Below, in pieces: positions 7,533 to 14,018 of a stretch of 17,677 bases of DNA (within the stretch, counting starts at the first letter, position 1; every line of letters starts with the position of its first letter). A program made the translations under genes and the position numbers. This DNA comes from an uncultured Bacilli bacterium. Lineage in GTDB: Bacteria > Bacillota_I > Bacilli_A > RF39 > UBA660. The stretch spans positions 1 to 17,677 of the forward strand of contig CALVIK010000054.1 in the NCBI GenBank assembly GCA_944329545.1. The letters are read 5' to 3'. The notes beneath the pieces were generated by a model. The model was not told the origin of the DNA and made no database searches. It saw only the letters and a list, made by a program, of their open reading frames with translations.

Positions 7533-8138
7533 ATGGTTTATAAAGTAGAAATAATAAATGGGCGGAAGAAAAAAATTTATTTAGAAGAGCCTAATATTAA
7601 AACGGTATTAAAACCAGATTTTTCTTATGCAAAGTATCGGACACAACTTATTGATTTAGTAAAAAATAATGAAGTTACCGAAGAGCAGTTACAGGCTTTT
7701 TTTGCTATGGCTAGTGTTGAACCAGATTTTACTAATCCTAAATATCAAAAATCGTTATTAGAACAAAATTATAATCAAGAAATAGAACTTTTACAGCAAA
7801 TGTATGAAGATGGTTTACTTAAAGGCATCAATCATGAAAAACTAGATAAAAAAATAACTAAAAAAATGCTTGAAGTAGCATTAGCATATTTACCATATAT
7901 GAGTGCGAAAAATGAAAAGCAGGCTAATAAGTGGCATACTCTTTTATATAATAAAGAAGTTAAGTGGAATGATGTTCCTATTAAATATCTTGATTTTACT
8001 TTGTTAAATTCTGAACAAAGAATAGCTTTTTATATTTTAAGAGAAGGCCCTAATATTCCTATTAATTATTTAGATTATACCGTGCGAGAGCTTGCTTACA
8101 TGAACGAAGATTATTTGCACAGTAAGGGCAAAAGATAA
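7533..8138 (+). CDS. Unknown helical protein between lepA and hemW (201 aa)
   Basis: I do not recognise it. It is a soluble, charged, largely helical protein with no signal peptide, membrane segment, cysteine cluster or enzyme motif. The C-terminal quarter holds two copies of a short motif 27 residues apart: VPIKYLDFT (148-156) and IPINYLDYT (175-183), suggesting a duplicated helical hairpin. A ribosome binding site AGGTGG (7523-7528) lies close to the ATG. The stop overlaps the hemW start as TAATG. Its position inside the lepA-hemW unit points to a housekeeping or translation-linked role, but the sequence itself shows no function. Confidence 0.8.
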   Translation: MVYKVEIINGRKKKIYLEEPNIKTVLKPDFSYAKYRTQLIDLVKNNEVTEEQLQAFFAMASVEPDFTNPKYQKSLLEQNYNQEIELLQQMYEDGLLKGINHEKLDKKITKKMLEVALAYLPYMSAKNEKQANKWHTLLYNKEVKWNDVPIKYLDFTLLNSEQRIAFYILREGPNIPINYLDYTVRELAYMNEDYLHSKGKR

Positions 8139-9214
8139 TGATTTCGGTATATATTCATATCCCTTTTTGCACTTCTATTTGTACATACTGTGATTTTTGT
8201 AAAATGCTTAAAAATGATAAATGGATAGAAGCATATTTAAAAGAACTAGCAGTTGAGATTAAAAACAAGTATAAGGGTGAAAAAGTAAAAACTCTTTATA
8301 TTGGTGGGGGAACCCCCAGCGCTTTAAGTATTAAACAGTTAGAAAAATTATTTAATATAGTTAAAATATTTAATTTAAGTAAAAATGCGGAAATTACTTT
8401 AGAATCTAATAGTGAAGATTTAACTTTAGCAAAATTAGAGTTTTTAAAAAATAAAATTAATCGTCTTAGTATTGGTGTACAAACATTTGATAAAAAACTT
8501 CTCCACCTATTAGGTAGAGAAGTTAACATAGAAAATATTTTATTAGCCAAAAAATACTTTAATAATATAAATATTGATTTAATGTATGGCTTCAACGAAG
8601 AAAATGAAAAAATTTTAAAAAATGATTTAAATATGCTTTTAAAATTAAAAATTCCTCATATATCTACTTATAGTCTTATCTTAGAAAAGCACACATTTCT
8701 TTATATTAAAGGATATCAATTAAAAGAAACTATTAATTTTGAACAAATAATTAATGAAACTTTAGAAAAACATGGTTATGAACATTATGAAATAAGTAAT
8801 TATGCTTTAAAAGGATTTGCTTCTAAACATAATCTTACTTACTGGCATAATGATCATTATTATGGTTTTGGTCTTGGCGCGAGCGGATATTTAGAAAATG
8901 TTCGTTATGAAAATACTAAAAGTATTAATAAATATTTAAAAGGGCAGCATTTACTTAATAAACATTCACTTGATTTAGAAGAAATTTTGGAAAATGAATT
9001 TATTTTAGGTTTTCGCTTAATAAGTGGTATTAATAAAAAAGATTTTTTTAAAAAATATAAATTTTTACCTGCGAATATTCCTTTAGTTAAAGATCTTTTA
9101 AAACAAAAATTACTTTTAGAAAATGAAACAAATATTTTTATTAACCCTCGATATTTATATTTATCTAATGAAATTTTAGTTAAATTTGTCAATACTAATT
9201 TACTTGAACATTAG
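8138..9214 (+). CDS. hemW: HemW-like radical SAM heme chaperone
   Basis: A 358-aa radical SAM protein. The cluster-binding cysteines are C11, C15 and C18 (Cx3Cx2C), followed by DF, the HemW-type context; a further C21 follows. Other family marks are the SAM-binding GGGTPS (56-61), SIGVQTF, DLMYGF, HYEISNYA and the HNLTYWHN...YYGFGLGASGY block. HemW was long annotated as oxygen-independent coproporphyrinogen oxidase, but the family with this cysteine pattern binds heme and acts as a chaperone. No other heme genes are visible here. The start overlaps the preceding stop by one base; AAGGG lies about ten bases upstream. The lepA-hemW pairing is common in Firmicutes, where hrcA often follows, but not here. 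Confidence 0.9.
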   Translation: MISVYIHIPFCTSICTYCDFCKMLKNDKWIEAYLKELAVEIKNKYKGEKVKTLYIGGGTPSALSIKQLEKLFNIVKIFNLSKNAEITLESNSEDLTLAKLEFLKNKINRLSIGVQTFDKKLLHLLGREVNIENILLAKKYFNNINIDLMYGFNEENEKILKNDLNMLLKLKIPHISTYSLILEKHTFLYIKGYQLKETINFEQIINETLEKHGYEHYEISNYALKGFASKHNLTYWHNDHYYGFGLGASGYLENVRYENTKSINKYLKGQHLLNKHSLDLEEILENEFILGFRLISGINKKDFFKKYKFLPANIPLVKDLLKQKLLLENETNIFINPRYLYLSNEILVKFVNTNLLEH

Positions 9215-9218
9215 TTTG

Positions 9219-9255
9219 TGATATACTGAAATTAAGAATAAGGTATATCTTTTTT
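9219..9255 (+). promoter_or_regulatory. Overlapping hemW terminator and glyA promoter
   Basis: TG at 9219-9220 and TATACT at 9222-9227 make an extended -10 for glyA; the -35 region is poor. The same bases form the 5' arm of a hairpin: GATATAC (9220-9226) pairs with GTATATC (9243-9249), with a 16-base loop, followed by TTTTTT (9250 onward). That hairpin could terminate transcripts coming from hemW. Either reading alone is modest; both may hold. Confidence 0.4.
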
Positions 9256-9272
9256 GTTAGGGGGGAAAATGA

Positions 9273-10505
9273 ATGGATAAAATATTAGAAGCCGCATTAA
9301 AAAAAGAAATTAAAAGGCAAAATGAAAATATTGAGCTTATTGCTAGTGAAAATTATGTTTCTCAAGATATTTTAAAGCTTCAAGGAAGTATTTTAACTAA
9401 TAAATATGCTGAAGGATATCCTGGTAAAAGGTATTATGGTGGTTGCGAATATATCGATATATTTGAACTAAAGGCTAAAGAGTATTTGCAACAACTGTTT
9501 GGTGCTAAATATGTAAATGTACAGCCTCATAGTGGTTCTAGTGCCAATATGGCGGTTTATAGGACTTTACTTAAACCCCAAGCTAAAGTTCTGGGGATGT
9601 CTTTATCAAGTGGCGGTCATTTAACACATGGGCATAATCTTTCTTTTAGTGGACAGGATTATGAAAATGTTTTTTATGGTATTGATAGCAATGGTTTTAT
9701 TGATTATGATGAAGTGGAAAAAATAGCTTTAAAAGAAAAACCACAAATGATTATTGCTGGAGCCTCTGCTTATTCTAGGATAATTGATTTTAAAAGATTT
9801 AGAGAAATAGCTGACAAATGCGGGGCTTATTTAATGGTCGATATGGCTCATATTGCTGGTTTAGTCGCTGCTGGTTTACACCCCAATCCTTTGGAGTATG
9901 CTGATGTTGTTACTTCGACAACACATAAAACTTTAAGAGGACCAAGAGGCGGCATTATTATGACAAATAGTGCGGAAATAGCACAAAAAATTGATAAAAT
10001 GGTTTTTCCAGGTATTCAAGGTGGACCTTTAATGCATGTTATTGGTGCCAAAGCTGAATGTTTTTACGAAGCTTTAAAACCAGAGTTTAAAAAATATATG
10101 TGCGATGTTGTTAATAATGCAAAAGCATTAGCGCACTCTTTAACTAAGGAAGGCTTTAAAATTATATCAGGCGGAACAGATAATCATTTAATATTAGTAG
10201 ATGTTAAAAGTGGATCTGGGTTAACTGGGAAAGAAGCGGAAAAAATTTTAGATAGTATTCATATTACGGTGAACAAAAATACTATTCCTAATGATTCAGA
10301 AAAACCTTTTATTACTAGTGGTATTCGACTTGGGACCCCGGCGATGACTACAAGAGGTTTTAAGGAAAAAGAATTTATATTAGTGGGGCATTTATTAGCA
10401 AAAGCATTAAAAAACGCTAATGACGAAAAAGTATTAAAGGAAATTTCGCAAGAAGTTTTAAAGTTAACCAAAAAATTTCCAGTGAAGGGGGATAATAATG
10501 GCTAA
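9273..10505 (+). CDS. glyA: Serine hydroxymethyltransferase
   Basis: A PLP enzyme of 410 aa, the normal length. It converts serine and THF to glycine and 5,10-methylene-THF, the one-carbon donor used by thyA next door. Family marks are ENIELIASENYVS near the N-terminus, NKYAEGYPGKRYYGG, VQPHSGSSANMAVY, HIAGLVAAG, and the PLP-binding lysine K219 in TSTTHKTLRGPRGG. The ribosome binding site AGGGGGG ends seven bases before the ATG. An ATG four bases earlier would give only a three-codon frame and is not used. It is the first gene of the glyA-thyA-folA-tmk operon; its end overlaps thyA by eight bases. Confidence 0.97.
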   Translation: MDKILEAALKKEIKRQNENIELIASENYVSQDILKLQGSILTNKYAEGYPGKRYYGGCEYIDIFELKAKEYLQQLFGAKYVNVQPHSGSSANMAVYRTLLKPQAKVLGMSLSSGGHLTHGHNLSFSGQDYENVFYGIDSNGFIDYDEVEKIALKEKPQMIIAGASAYSRIIDFKRFREIADKCGAYLMVDMAHIAGLVAAGLHPNPLEYADVVTSTTHKTLRGPRGGIIMTNSAEIAQKIDKMVFPGIQGGPLMHVIGAKAECFYEALKPEFKKYMCDVVNNAKALAHSLTKEGFKIISGGTDNHLILVDVKSGSGLTGKEAEKILDSIHITVNKNTIPNDSEKPFITSGIRLGTPAMTTRGFKEKEFILVGHLLAKALKNANDEKVLKEISQEVLKLTKKFPVKGDNNG

Positions 10506-11400
10506 ATGGGATAAAGAATATTTAAAATTATGTAAGAAAATATTAACGGAGGGGGTTGAAGTCGAAAATAGAACTGGTGTTAATTCGATAAAAATACCAG
10601 CTTATTATTTTCATTTTGATTTTGCCGAAGAATTCCCTGTTTTAACCACAAAACAACTTTTCTTTAGACAAGCTATATTAGAAATGCTTTGGATATATCA
10701 AGAAGATAGTAATGATGTTAGATGGCTACGAGCTCGCAATGTACATATTTGGGACGAAGGGGAAATTAATGAAAATGGCCAGTGGGAAGCTGTGCAGTTA
10801 GTTCCAGATGCTAAAGGAAATTTAAAAGAAGAAAAAATCGTTAAAAATTTTCCAAAAGAATATGCGCATACAATTGGAACTGCTTATGGTTATATTGTTA
10901 ATAAATTTAAATTAACGGAAAAATTAATTGATAGTCTTAAAAATAATCCCGATGATCGTCGGCGTGTGATTAGTTTATGGCAAGATGATTATTTAGATAC
11001 GGCGGTTTTGCCTTCTTGTGTTTGGTCTAGTGAATGGGATGTGACTGATGGCAAACTAAACGCTTGGGTTCATCAAAGAAGTTGTGATGTTCCTCTAGGG
11101 CTTCCTTTTAATGTTACACAATATGCTGTTTTATTACATATGCTTGCGCAAGTTACTGGACTTGAACCAGGTACTTTAGATTGGAGTATTAAAGATGCTC
11201 ATATATATGTTAATCAAATAGACGGTATTAAAGAGCAAATTAAAAGAGGTGAAGAGTTAGAAGATTTAAGCGCCCCAAAGTTATGGTTAAACCCTGAAGT
11301 TAAAGATTTCTTTAGTTTTGATAATTCAAAAGAATGTAAAGATGTCAAAGTACTTAATTATAAACATCATGGAAAAATTAATTTTCCAATTGCAAAGTAG
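10498..11400 (+). CDS. thyA: Thymidylate synthase (ThyA type)
   Basis: A 300-aa ThyA that methylates dUMP to dTMP using methylene-THF, yielding DHF. The catalytic Cys is C174 in VLPSCVWSSEW, and the phosphate/nucleotide-binding segment is QRSCDVPLGLPFNVTQYAVLL (R194, S195, D197). These segments differ from the classic LPPCHTLFQFYV and QRSADMFLGVPFN, and the N-terminal part carries an insertion rich in acidic residues (about 78-104). This looks like a distinct ThyA branch rather than a damaged gene, because all key residues are in place. It overlaps glyA by eight bases, with its ribosome binding site (AAGGGGG) inside glyA, and sits eight bases from folA. Confidence 0.95.
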   Translation: MAKWDKEYLKLCKKILTEGVEVENRTGVNSIKIPAYYFHFDFAEEFPVLTTKQLFFRQAILEMLWIYQEDSNDVRWLRARNVHIWDEGEINENGQWEAVQLVPDAKGNLKEEKIVKNFPKEYAHTIGTAYGYIVNKFKLTEKLIDSLKNNPDDRRRVISLWQDDYLDTAVLPSCVWSSEWDVTDGKLNAWVHQRSCDVPLGLPFNVTQYAVLLHMLAQVTGLEPGTLDWSIKDAHIYVNQIDGIKEQIKRGEELEDLSAPKLWLNPEVKDFFSFDNSKECKDVKVLNYKHHGKINFPIAK

Positions 11401-11408
11401 GTGAAATT

Positions 11409-11912
11409 ATGAAATTATCAATAATAGCAGCTATCGGTCAAAATAATGAATTAGGGAAAAATAATGATTTAATTTGGCATTTAAAGGGTGATATGAAATT
11501 TTTTAAAGAAAAAACAATCGGTCATAAAATTATCATGGGACGAAAAACTTTTGAATCATTACCAAAAATGCTTTCTGCAAGAAAACATTTAGTTTTAACA
11601 AGGAGTAATTTAAGCTTTCCAAAAGAAGTTGAAGTTTATCATAGTTTAGATGAATTTTTAAAAAAGTATCAAAATAGTGATGAGGAGATTTTTGATATTG
11701 GTGGAGCATCTTTATATGAAGCTTTATTAGCTTATGCTGATAAAATTTATTTAACAGAAATTGCTGCAGAAGATAAAGAAGCTGATGTTTATTTTCCAAA
11801 GTTTAACAAAAAAGATTTTGATAGAACAGTTTTAAGTGATTTATATGATGATGAAAGTAAAATTGCTTATAAACATGTACTTTATAAAAGGAGGAAATAT
11901 GGCAAGAGGTAA
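11409..11912 (+). CDS. folA: Dihydrofolate reductase
   Basis: A 167-aa DHFR that reduces DHF to THF with NADPH, regenerating the cofactor oxidised by ThyA. Family marks are MKLSIIAAIGQNNELGKNNDLIWHL, with the active-site acid D28 in HLKGDMKFFKEKT, IIMGRKTFESLP, and the NADPH-binding DIGGASLYEALL. Usually the loop reads LPWHLP; here it reads LIWHLKG, a modest change near the substrate pocket. The ribosome binding site TAGGTGA overlaps the thyA stop codon. The last 14 bases overlap tmk and carry the tmk ribosome binding site. Confidence 0.95.
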   Translation: MKLSIIAAIGQNNELGKNNDLIWHLKGDMKFFKEKTIGHKIIMGRKTFESLPKMLSARKHLVLTRSNLSFPKEVEVYHSLDEFLKKYQNSDEEIFDIGGASLYEALLAYADKIYLTEIAAEDKEADVYFPKFNKKDFDRTVLSDLYDDESKIAYKHVLYKRRKYGKR

Positions 11913-12579
11913 ATTAATTGTTATAGAAGGAACGGATTGTTCTGGTAAAGAAACGCAAACTAAATTGCTGATGGCAAGATTAAGAGAAGAAGGTATTAAT
12001 GTTAATAACTTTAGTTTTCCTAATTATAGTAGCCCAACTGGTAAAATAATAGGTGGTCCTTATTTAGGAAAAGAGCACATATCTCCTAGCTATTTTGAAG
12101 AAGGCGCTAGTAATGTCGACCCGAAAGTAGCTTCACTTTATTATGCGGCGGATCGAAAATACAATATAGAAAAAATAGAGTTTTTACTTAATAATGGTGC
12201 TAATTTGATATTAGATAGATATATTTATTCTAATATGGCACATCAAGGCGGTAAATTAGCAACTAAAGAAGAAAGAGATAAAATGTATGATTGGCTTTAT
12301 AATTTAGAATTTAATTTGTTAGAACTTCCTAAACCAGATATAGCGATATTTTTGCATATGCCAACAGAAAAAACCGCTTTACTAAAACAAAATAGAGAAG
12401 AATTAGATGGTCATGAAAAAGATGAAAACCATTTAAAAAAAGCGGAAATAGCTTATACCGAATTAGCTAATAAATATCATTTTAAAACAGTTGAATGTAC
12501 TTATAATGATAAAATAAGAGATATTAAAGAAATAAATGCTGAAGTTTATGCTTTAGTTAAAGATTTAATTAATAAGTAA
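11899..12579 (+). CDS. tmk: Thymidylate kinase
   Basis: This gene phosphorylates dTMP to dTDP, the step after ThyA. ATG 11899 is chosen over an upstream in-frame GTG, because AAAGGAGG (11887-11894) stands directly before it; this gives 226 aa. The P-loop is GTDCSGKETQT (11-21), where classic enzymes read GxDGSGKTT; the Lys (K17) is kept. The DRY segment is LDRYIYSNMAHQGGK. An insertion of acidic and charged residues around 148-180 fits the LID region. At 226 aa it is slightly longer than the 205-215 aa norm, consistent with a low-GC Gram-positive branch of the family. It is the last gene of the operon and ends inside an intrinsic terminator. Confidence 0.92.
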   Translation: MARGKLIVIEGTDCSGKETQTKLLMARLREEGINVNNFSFPNYSSPTGKIIGGPYLGKEHISPSYFEEGASNVDPKVASLYYAADRKYNIEKIEFLLNNGANLILDRYIYSNMAHQGGKLATKEERDKMYDWLYNLEFNLLELPKPDIAIFLHMPTEKTALLKQNREELDGHEKDENHLKKAEIAYTELANKYHFKTVECTYNDKIRDIKEINAEVYALVKDLINK

Positions 12580-12599
12580 TTATTGATAAATCTTTTTTT
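12559..12599 (+). terminator. Intrinsic terminator of the glyA-tmk operon
   Basis: AAAGATTTA (12559-12567) pairs perfectly with TAAATCTTT (12587-12595), followed by Ts to 12599. The AT-rich loop can pair further, and the tmk stop codon lies inside it. Confidence 0.75.
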
Positions 12600-12640
12600 G
12601 TGTCAAAATTATAAAAAAATCTTTATTTAAATAAATAACA

Positions 12641-12649
12641 TGATATAAT
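12641..12649 (+). promoter_or_regulatory. Extended -10 promoter of the cation efflux gene
   Basis: TGATATAAT is a TGn-TATAAT. The -35 region (about 12621-12627, CTTTATT) is weak. A start near 12656 would give a leader of about 25 bases. Confidence 0.55.
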
Positions 12650-12680
12650 TGTATTACATATAATAAATAAGGTGATAAAC

Positions 12681-13538
12681 ATGGATAAAGTAACAAAAGT
12701 TATAATTATAAGTTTTTTGACTAATATTAGTTTATCAATTATGCAAATAATTGCTGGAATATTAGGAAGAGCTGGTGCTATAGTAGCTGATGGTATTCAT
12801 TCTTTAAGTGACACAACAACTGATATATTTGCTTTAATAGGCAATAAAATATCGCAAAAGCCAGCTGATTATAAACACCCTTTGGGTCATGGAAAGGCTG
12901 AATATATTACTTGCGCCTTTATAAGTATAGTTGTTTTATTTATGGGAATTATGGTTATTTATAACGGCGTATTCGACGAAAGAAGTATTCCCAGTGTTTA
13001 TGTAGCTATTGTTACAATAATTACGATTATTATTAAATATGTATTAAGTCAGTTTTTAATTAATCGGGGAAAGGAATATCAAAGTAATATTTTAGTGGCT
13101 TCAGGTACAGAAAGTTTTAGCGATGTTTTAAGTTCTATTGTGGTGTTAATATCTGTTATTTTATCCCAATTAGGAAATTATTATTACATTTTTACTTATG
13201 CGGATGCTTTAGCAATGATTATTGTTGGTGCTTTAATTATTAAAATAGGATTAAATCTTTTAATTGACAATGTTAGTAATTTAATGGATTCTAGAGTAAC
13301 TGATGAAAATTATATAAATGATATCAAAAAAATTATTAACAATTTTAAAGAAGTTAAAAGTATTGATTCATTAATTATTCTTAAAGAAGGCCCTTTTTAT
13401 AAAATGGATATTGAAATTAGTATGGATAAGAATATGAAATTGTTAAAAACACATAATATTGTGGAAAAGTTAGAAAAAGAAATTAAAAATTACGATAGTA
13501 AAATAAAATATATAATAATTCATACTAATCCAGAGTAA
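12681..13538 (+). CDS. Cation diffusion facilitator (CDF) transporter
   Basis: A 285-aa membrane protein. AAGGTGAT before ATG 12681 makes that the start rather than the GTG at 12672. It has the CDF layout: six membrane helices in the first two thirds, then a cytoplasmic alpha/beta domain (about residues 205-285) that dimerises and senses metal. CDFs export Zn2+, Mn2+, Fe2+ or similar ions by proton exchange. The TM2 metal site reads ADGIHSLSD (H40, D44), and the conserved HPLGHGKAEY follows. In TM5 the usual HxxxD reads ESFSD (E144, D148), so one ligand is Glu instead of His. This could change ion preference, and the ion cannot be told from here. It is a single gene with its own promoter. Confidence 0.9.
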   Translation: MDKVTKVIIISFLTNISLSIMQIIAGILGRAGAIVADGIHSLSDTTTDIFALIGNKISQKPADYKHPLGHGKAEYITCAFISIVVLFMGIMVIYNGVFDERSIPSVYVAIVTIITIIIKYVLSQFLINRGKEYQSNILVASGTESFSDVLSSIVVLISVILSQLGNYYYIFTYADALAMIIVGALIIKIGLNLLIDNVSNLMDSRVTDENYINDIKKIINNFKEVKSIDSLIILKEGPFYKMDIEISMDKNMKLLKTHNIVEKLEKEIKNYDSKIKYIIIHTNPE

Positions 13539-13587
13539 TTTTTTTTATTAAATTAAAAAATCAAAAGGGATTTAAAAATAAATCTTC

Positions 13588-13593
13588 TATAAT
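13588..13593 (+). promoter_or_regulatory. -10 element of the toxin-like gene
   Basis: TATAAT at 13588-13593 with no TGn extension and no good -35 (weak promoter). It predicts transcription from about 13600, giving a leader of about 73 bases that begins AGAGGAG. Confidence 0.45.
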
Positions 13594-13672
13594 ATTAAAT
13601 AGAGGAGAATTATTATCGGTGCCTGCTTTCTTTATTCAGGGGGAGACTTCTTAGTGAAGGGAGCGTGATATT

Positions 13673-13753
13673 ATGAAAAGAAAGACCACTAATGATATGT
13701 ACCATTTCATAATACTCATATTATTGCTTATATTAGCTTTAAAGTTAGTATAG
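13673..13753 (+). CDS. Small hydrophobic peptide, candidate type I toxin (26 aa)
   Basis: An open frame of 26 codons ending in TAG. It starts MKRKTTNDMY (three positive charges at the start) and continues HFIILILLLILALKLV, a single membrane-spanning stretch with one Lys. The ribosome binding site AAGGGAG (13657-13663) is nine bases upstream, partly in a small hairpin (CTTC 13647-13650 with GAAG 13656-13659). Size, charge and hydrophobicity match the membrane toxins of type I systems (TxpA, BsrG, Fst, holin-like families), though I do not recognise this sequence as a known member. The surroundings strengthen the call: an antisense promoter and terminator on the opposite strand, and long-range pairing between leader and 3' region. 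The plus-strand transcript has no clear intrinsic terminator; a weak A-T hairpin with a T-run at 13888-13905 is the best candidate end. Confidence 0.65.
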   Translation: MKRKTTNDMYHFIILILLLILALKLV

Positions 13754-13754
13754 G

Positions 13755-13794
13755 CAAAAAGAAAGCACCGCCATATTAATGGACTGTGCTTTCT
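13755..13794 (-). terminator. Intrinsic terminator of the antisense RNA
   Basis: AGAAAGCAC (13760-13768) pairs with GTGCTTTCT (13786-13794), with an inner CCAT-ATTA-ATGG hairpin (13771-13782). Read on the minus strand, the hairpin is followed by TTTTG (with TTTC before), a proper U-tract. On the plus strand it is followed by AAATAC, so it works only for minus-strand transcripts. Confidence 0.75.
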
Positions 13795-13842
13795 AAATAC
13801 AACAAAATTTAGCAGGCACCTTATAAATAAGGCTCCTCCTTT
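13756..13842 (-). ncRNA. Candidate antisense antitoxin RNA (about 87 nt)
   Basis: Defined by the minus-strand promoter at 13877-13849 (expected start near 13842) and the terminator at 13794-13755. Reading 5' to 3', the RNA has AAAGGAGGAG near its start, a stem from CCTTATTTATAAGG (13832-13819), a single-stranded GGTGCCTGCT (13820-13811), an A/T-rich linker, and the terminator hairpin. It has no open frame. It is fully complementary to the 3' part of the toxin-like transcript, just downstream of the coding region. This is the usual place for RatA- or SR4-type antitoxins, which act by duplex formation and RNase III cleavage. That mechanism is inferred from those families. Confidence 0.6.
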
Positions 13843-13848
13843 AAATAG

Positions 13849-13877
13849 AATATATCATTTTTAAATAAAATATGCAA
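13849..13877 (-). promoter_or_regulatory. Antisense RNA promoter
   Basis: On the minus strand: TTGCAT (13877-13872), a 17-base spacer, and TATATT (13854-13849) preceded by TGA (13857-13855). It has the same -35 and -10 as the prepilin promoter at 4649, and is clearly stronger than the toxin-like gene's own promoter. Confidence 0.7.
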
Positions 13878-13924
13878 GAGTTTTAGTAAAAAATTAATTT
13901 TTTTTGCCGATAAAAAATACTTTT

Positions 13925-14002
13925 TTGACTAAATTTTTTTTAATTGATTAATATTATAGAAAAAGAAAATACTAGACTTTAAACATCAGTCCATGATACA
14001 AT
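13925..14002 (+). promoter_or_regulatory. Two candidate polA promoters
   Basis: The distal one is TTGACT (13925-13930), a 17-base spacer, then TTAATA (13948-13953) with TG at 13945-13946. The proximal one is TAGACT (13973-13978), an 18-base spacer, then TACAAT (13997-14002) with TG at 13994-13995. From the proximal promoter, transcription would start about 14009, at the ribosome binding site. The bases between 13878 and 13925 hold only A/T runs. Confidence 0.5.
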
Positions 14003-14018
14003 TAATTAGGTGATAAAA

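Larger units (their letters stand above)
13618..13820 (+). repeat. Long-range complementary segments in the toxin-like transcript
   Basis: GGTGCCTGCT (13618-13627) is the exact reverse complement of AGCAGGCACC (13811-13820). Overlapping it, TGCTTTCTTT (13624-13633) is the exact reverse complement of AAAGAAAGCA (13758-13767), just after the toxin stop. The leader can therefore pair with either of two downstream sites, but not fully with both. Confidence 0.8.

Noticed and set aside
8306..8317. GGGGG-AA-CCCCC inverted repeat in hemW
   Set aside because: It encodes the conserved GGGTPS motif, so the pattern follows from codons.
9269..9280. ATG AAT GGA TAA overlapping the glyA start
   Set aside because: Only three codons; glyA ATG at 9273 has the better ribosome binding site spacing.
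13654..13668. A five-codon GTG frame ending TGA just before the small peptide gene, with GGGGGAG upstream
   Set aside because: Very short, uses a TGA stop unlike every other gene here, and overlaps the peptide gene's ribosome binding site; probably chance.
13760..13794. Hairpin after the small peptide gene as that gene's own terminator
   Set aside because: On the plus strand it is followed by AAATAC with no T-run; only the minus-strand reading has a U-tract.
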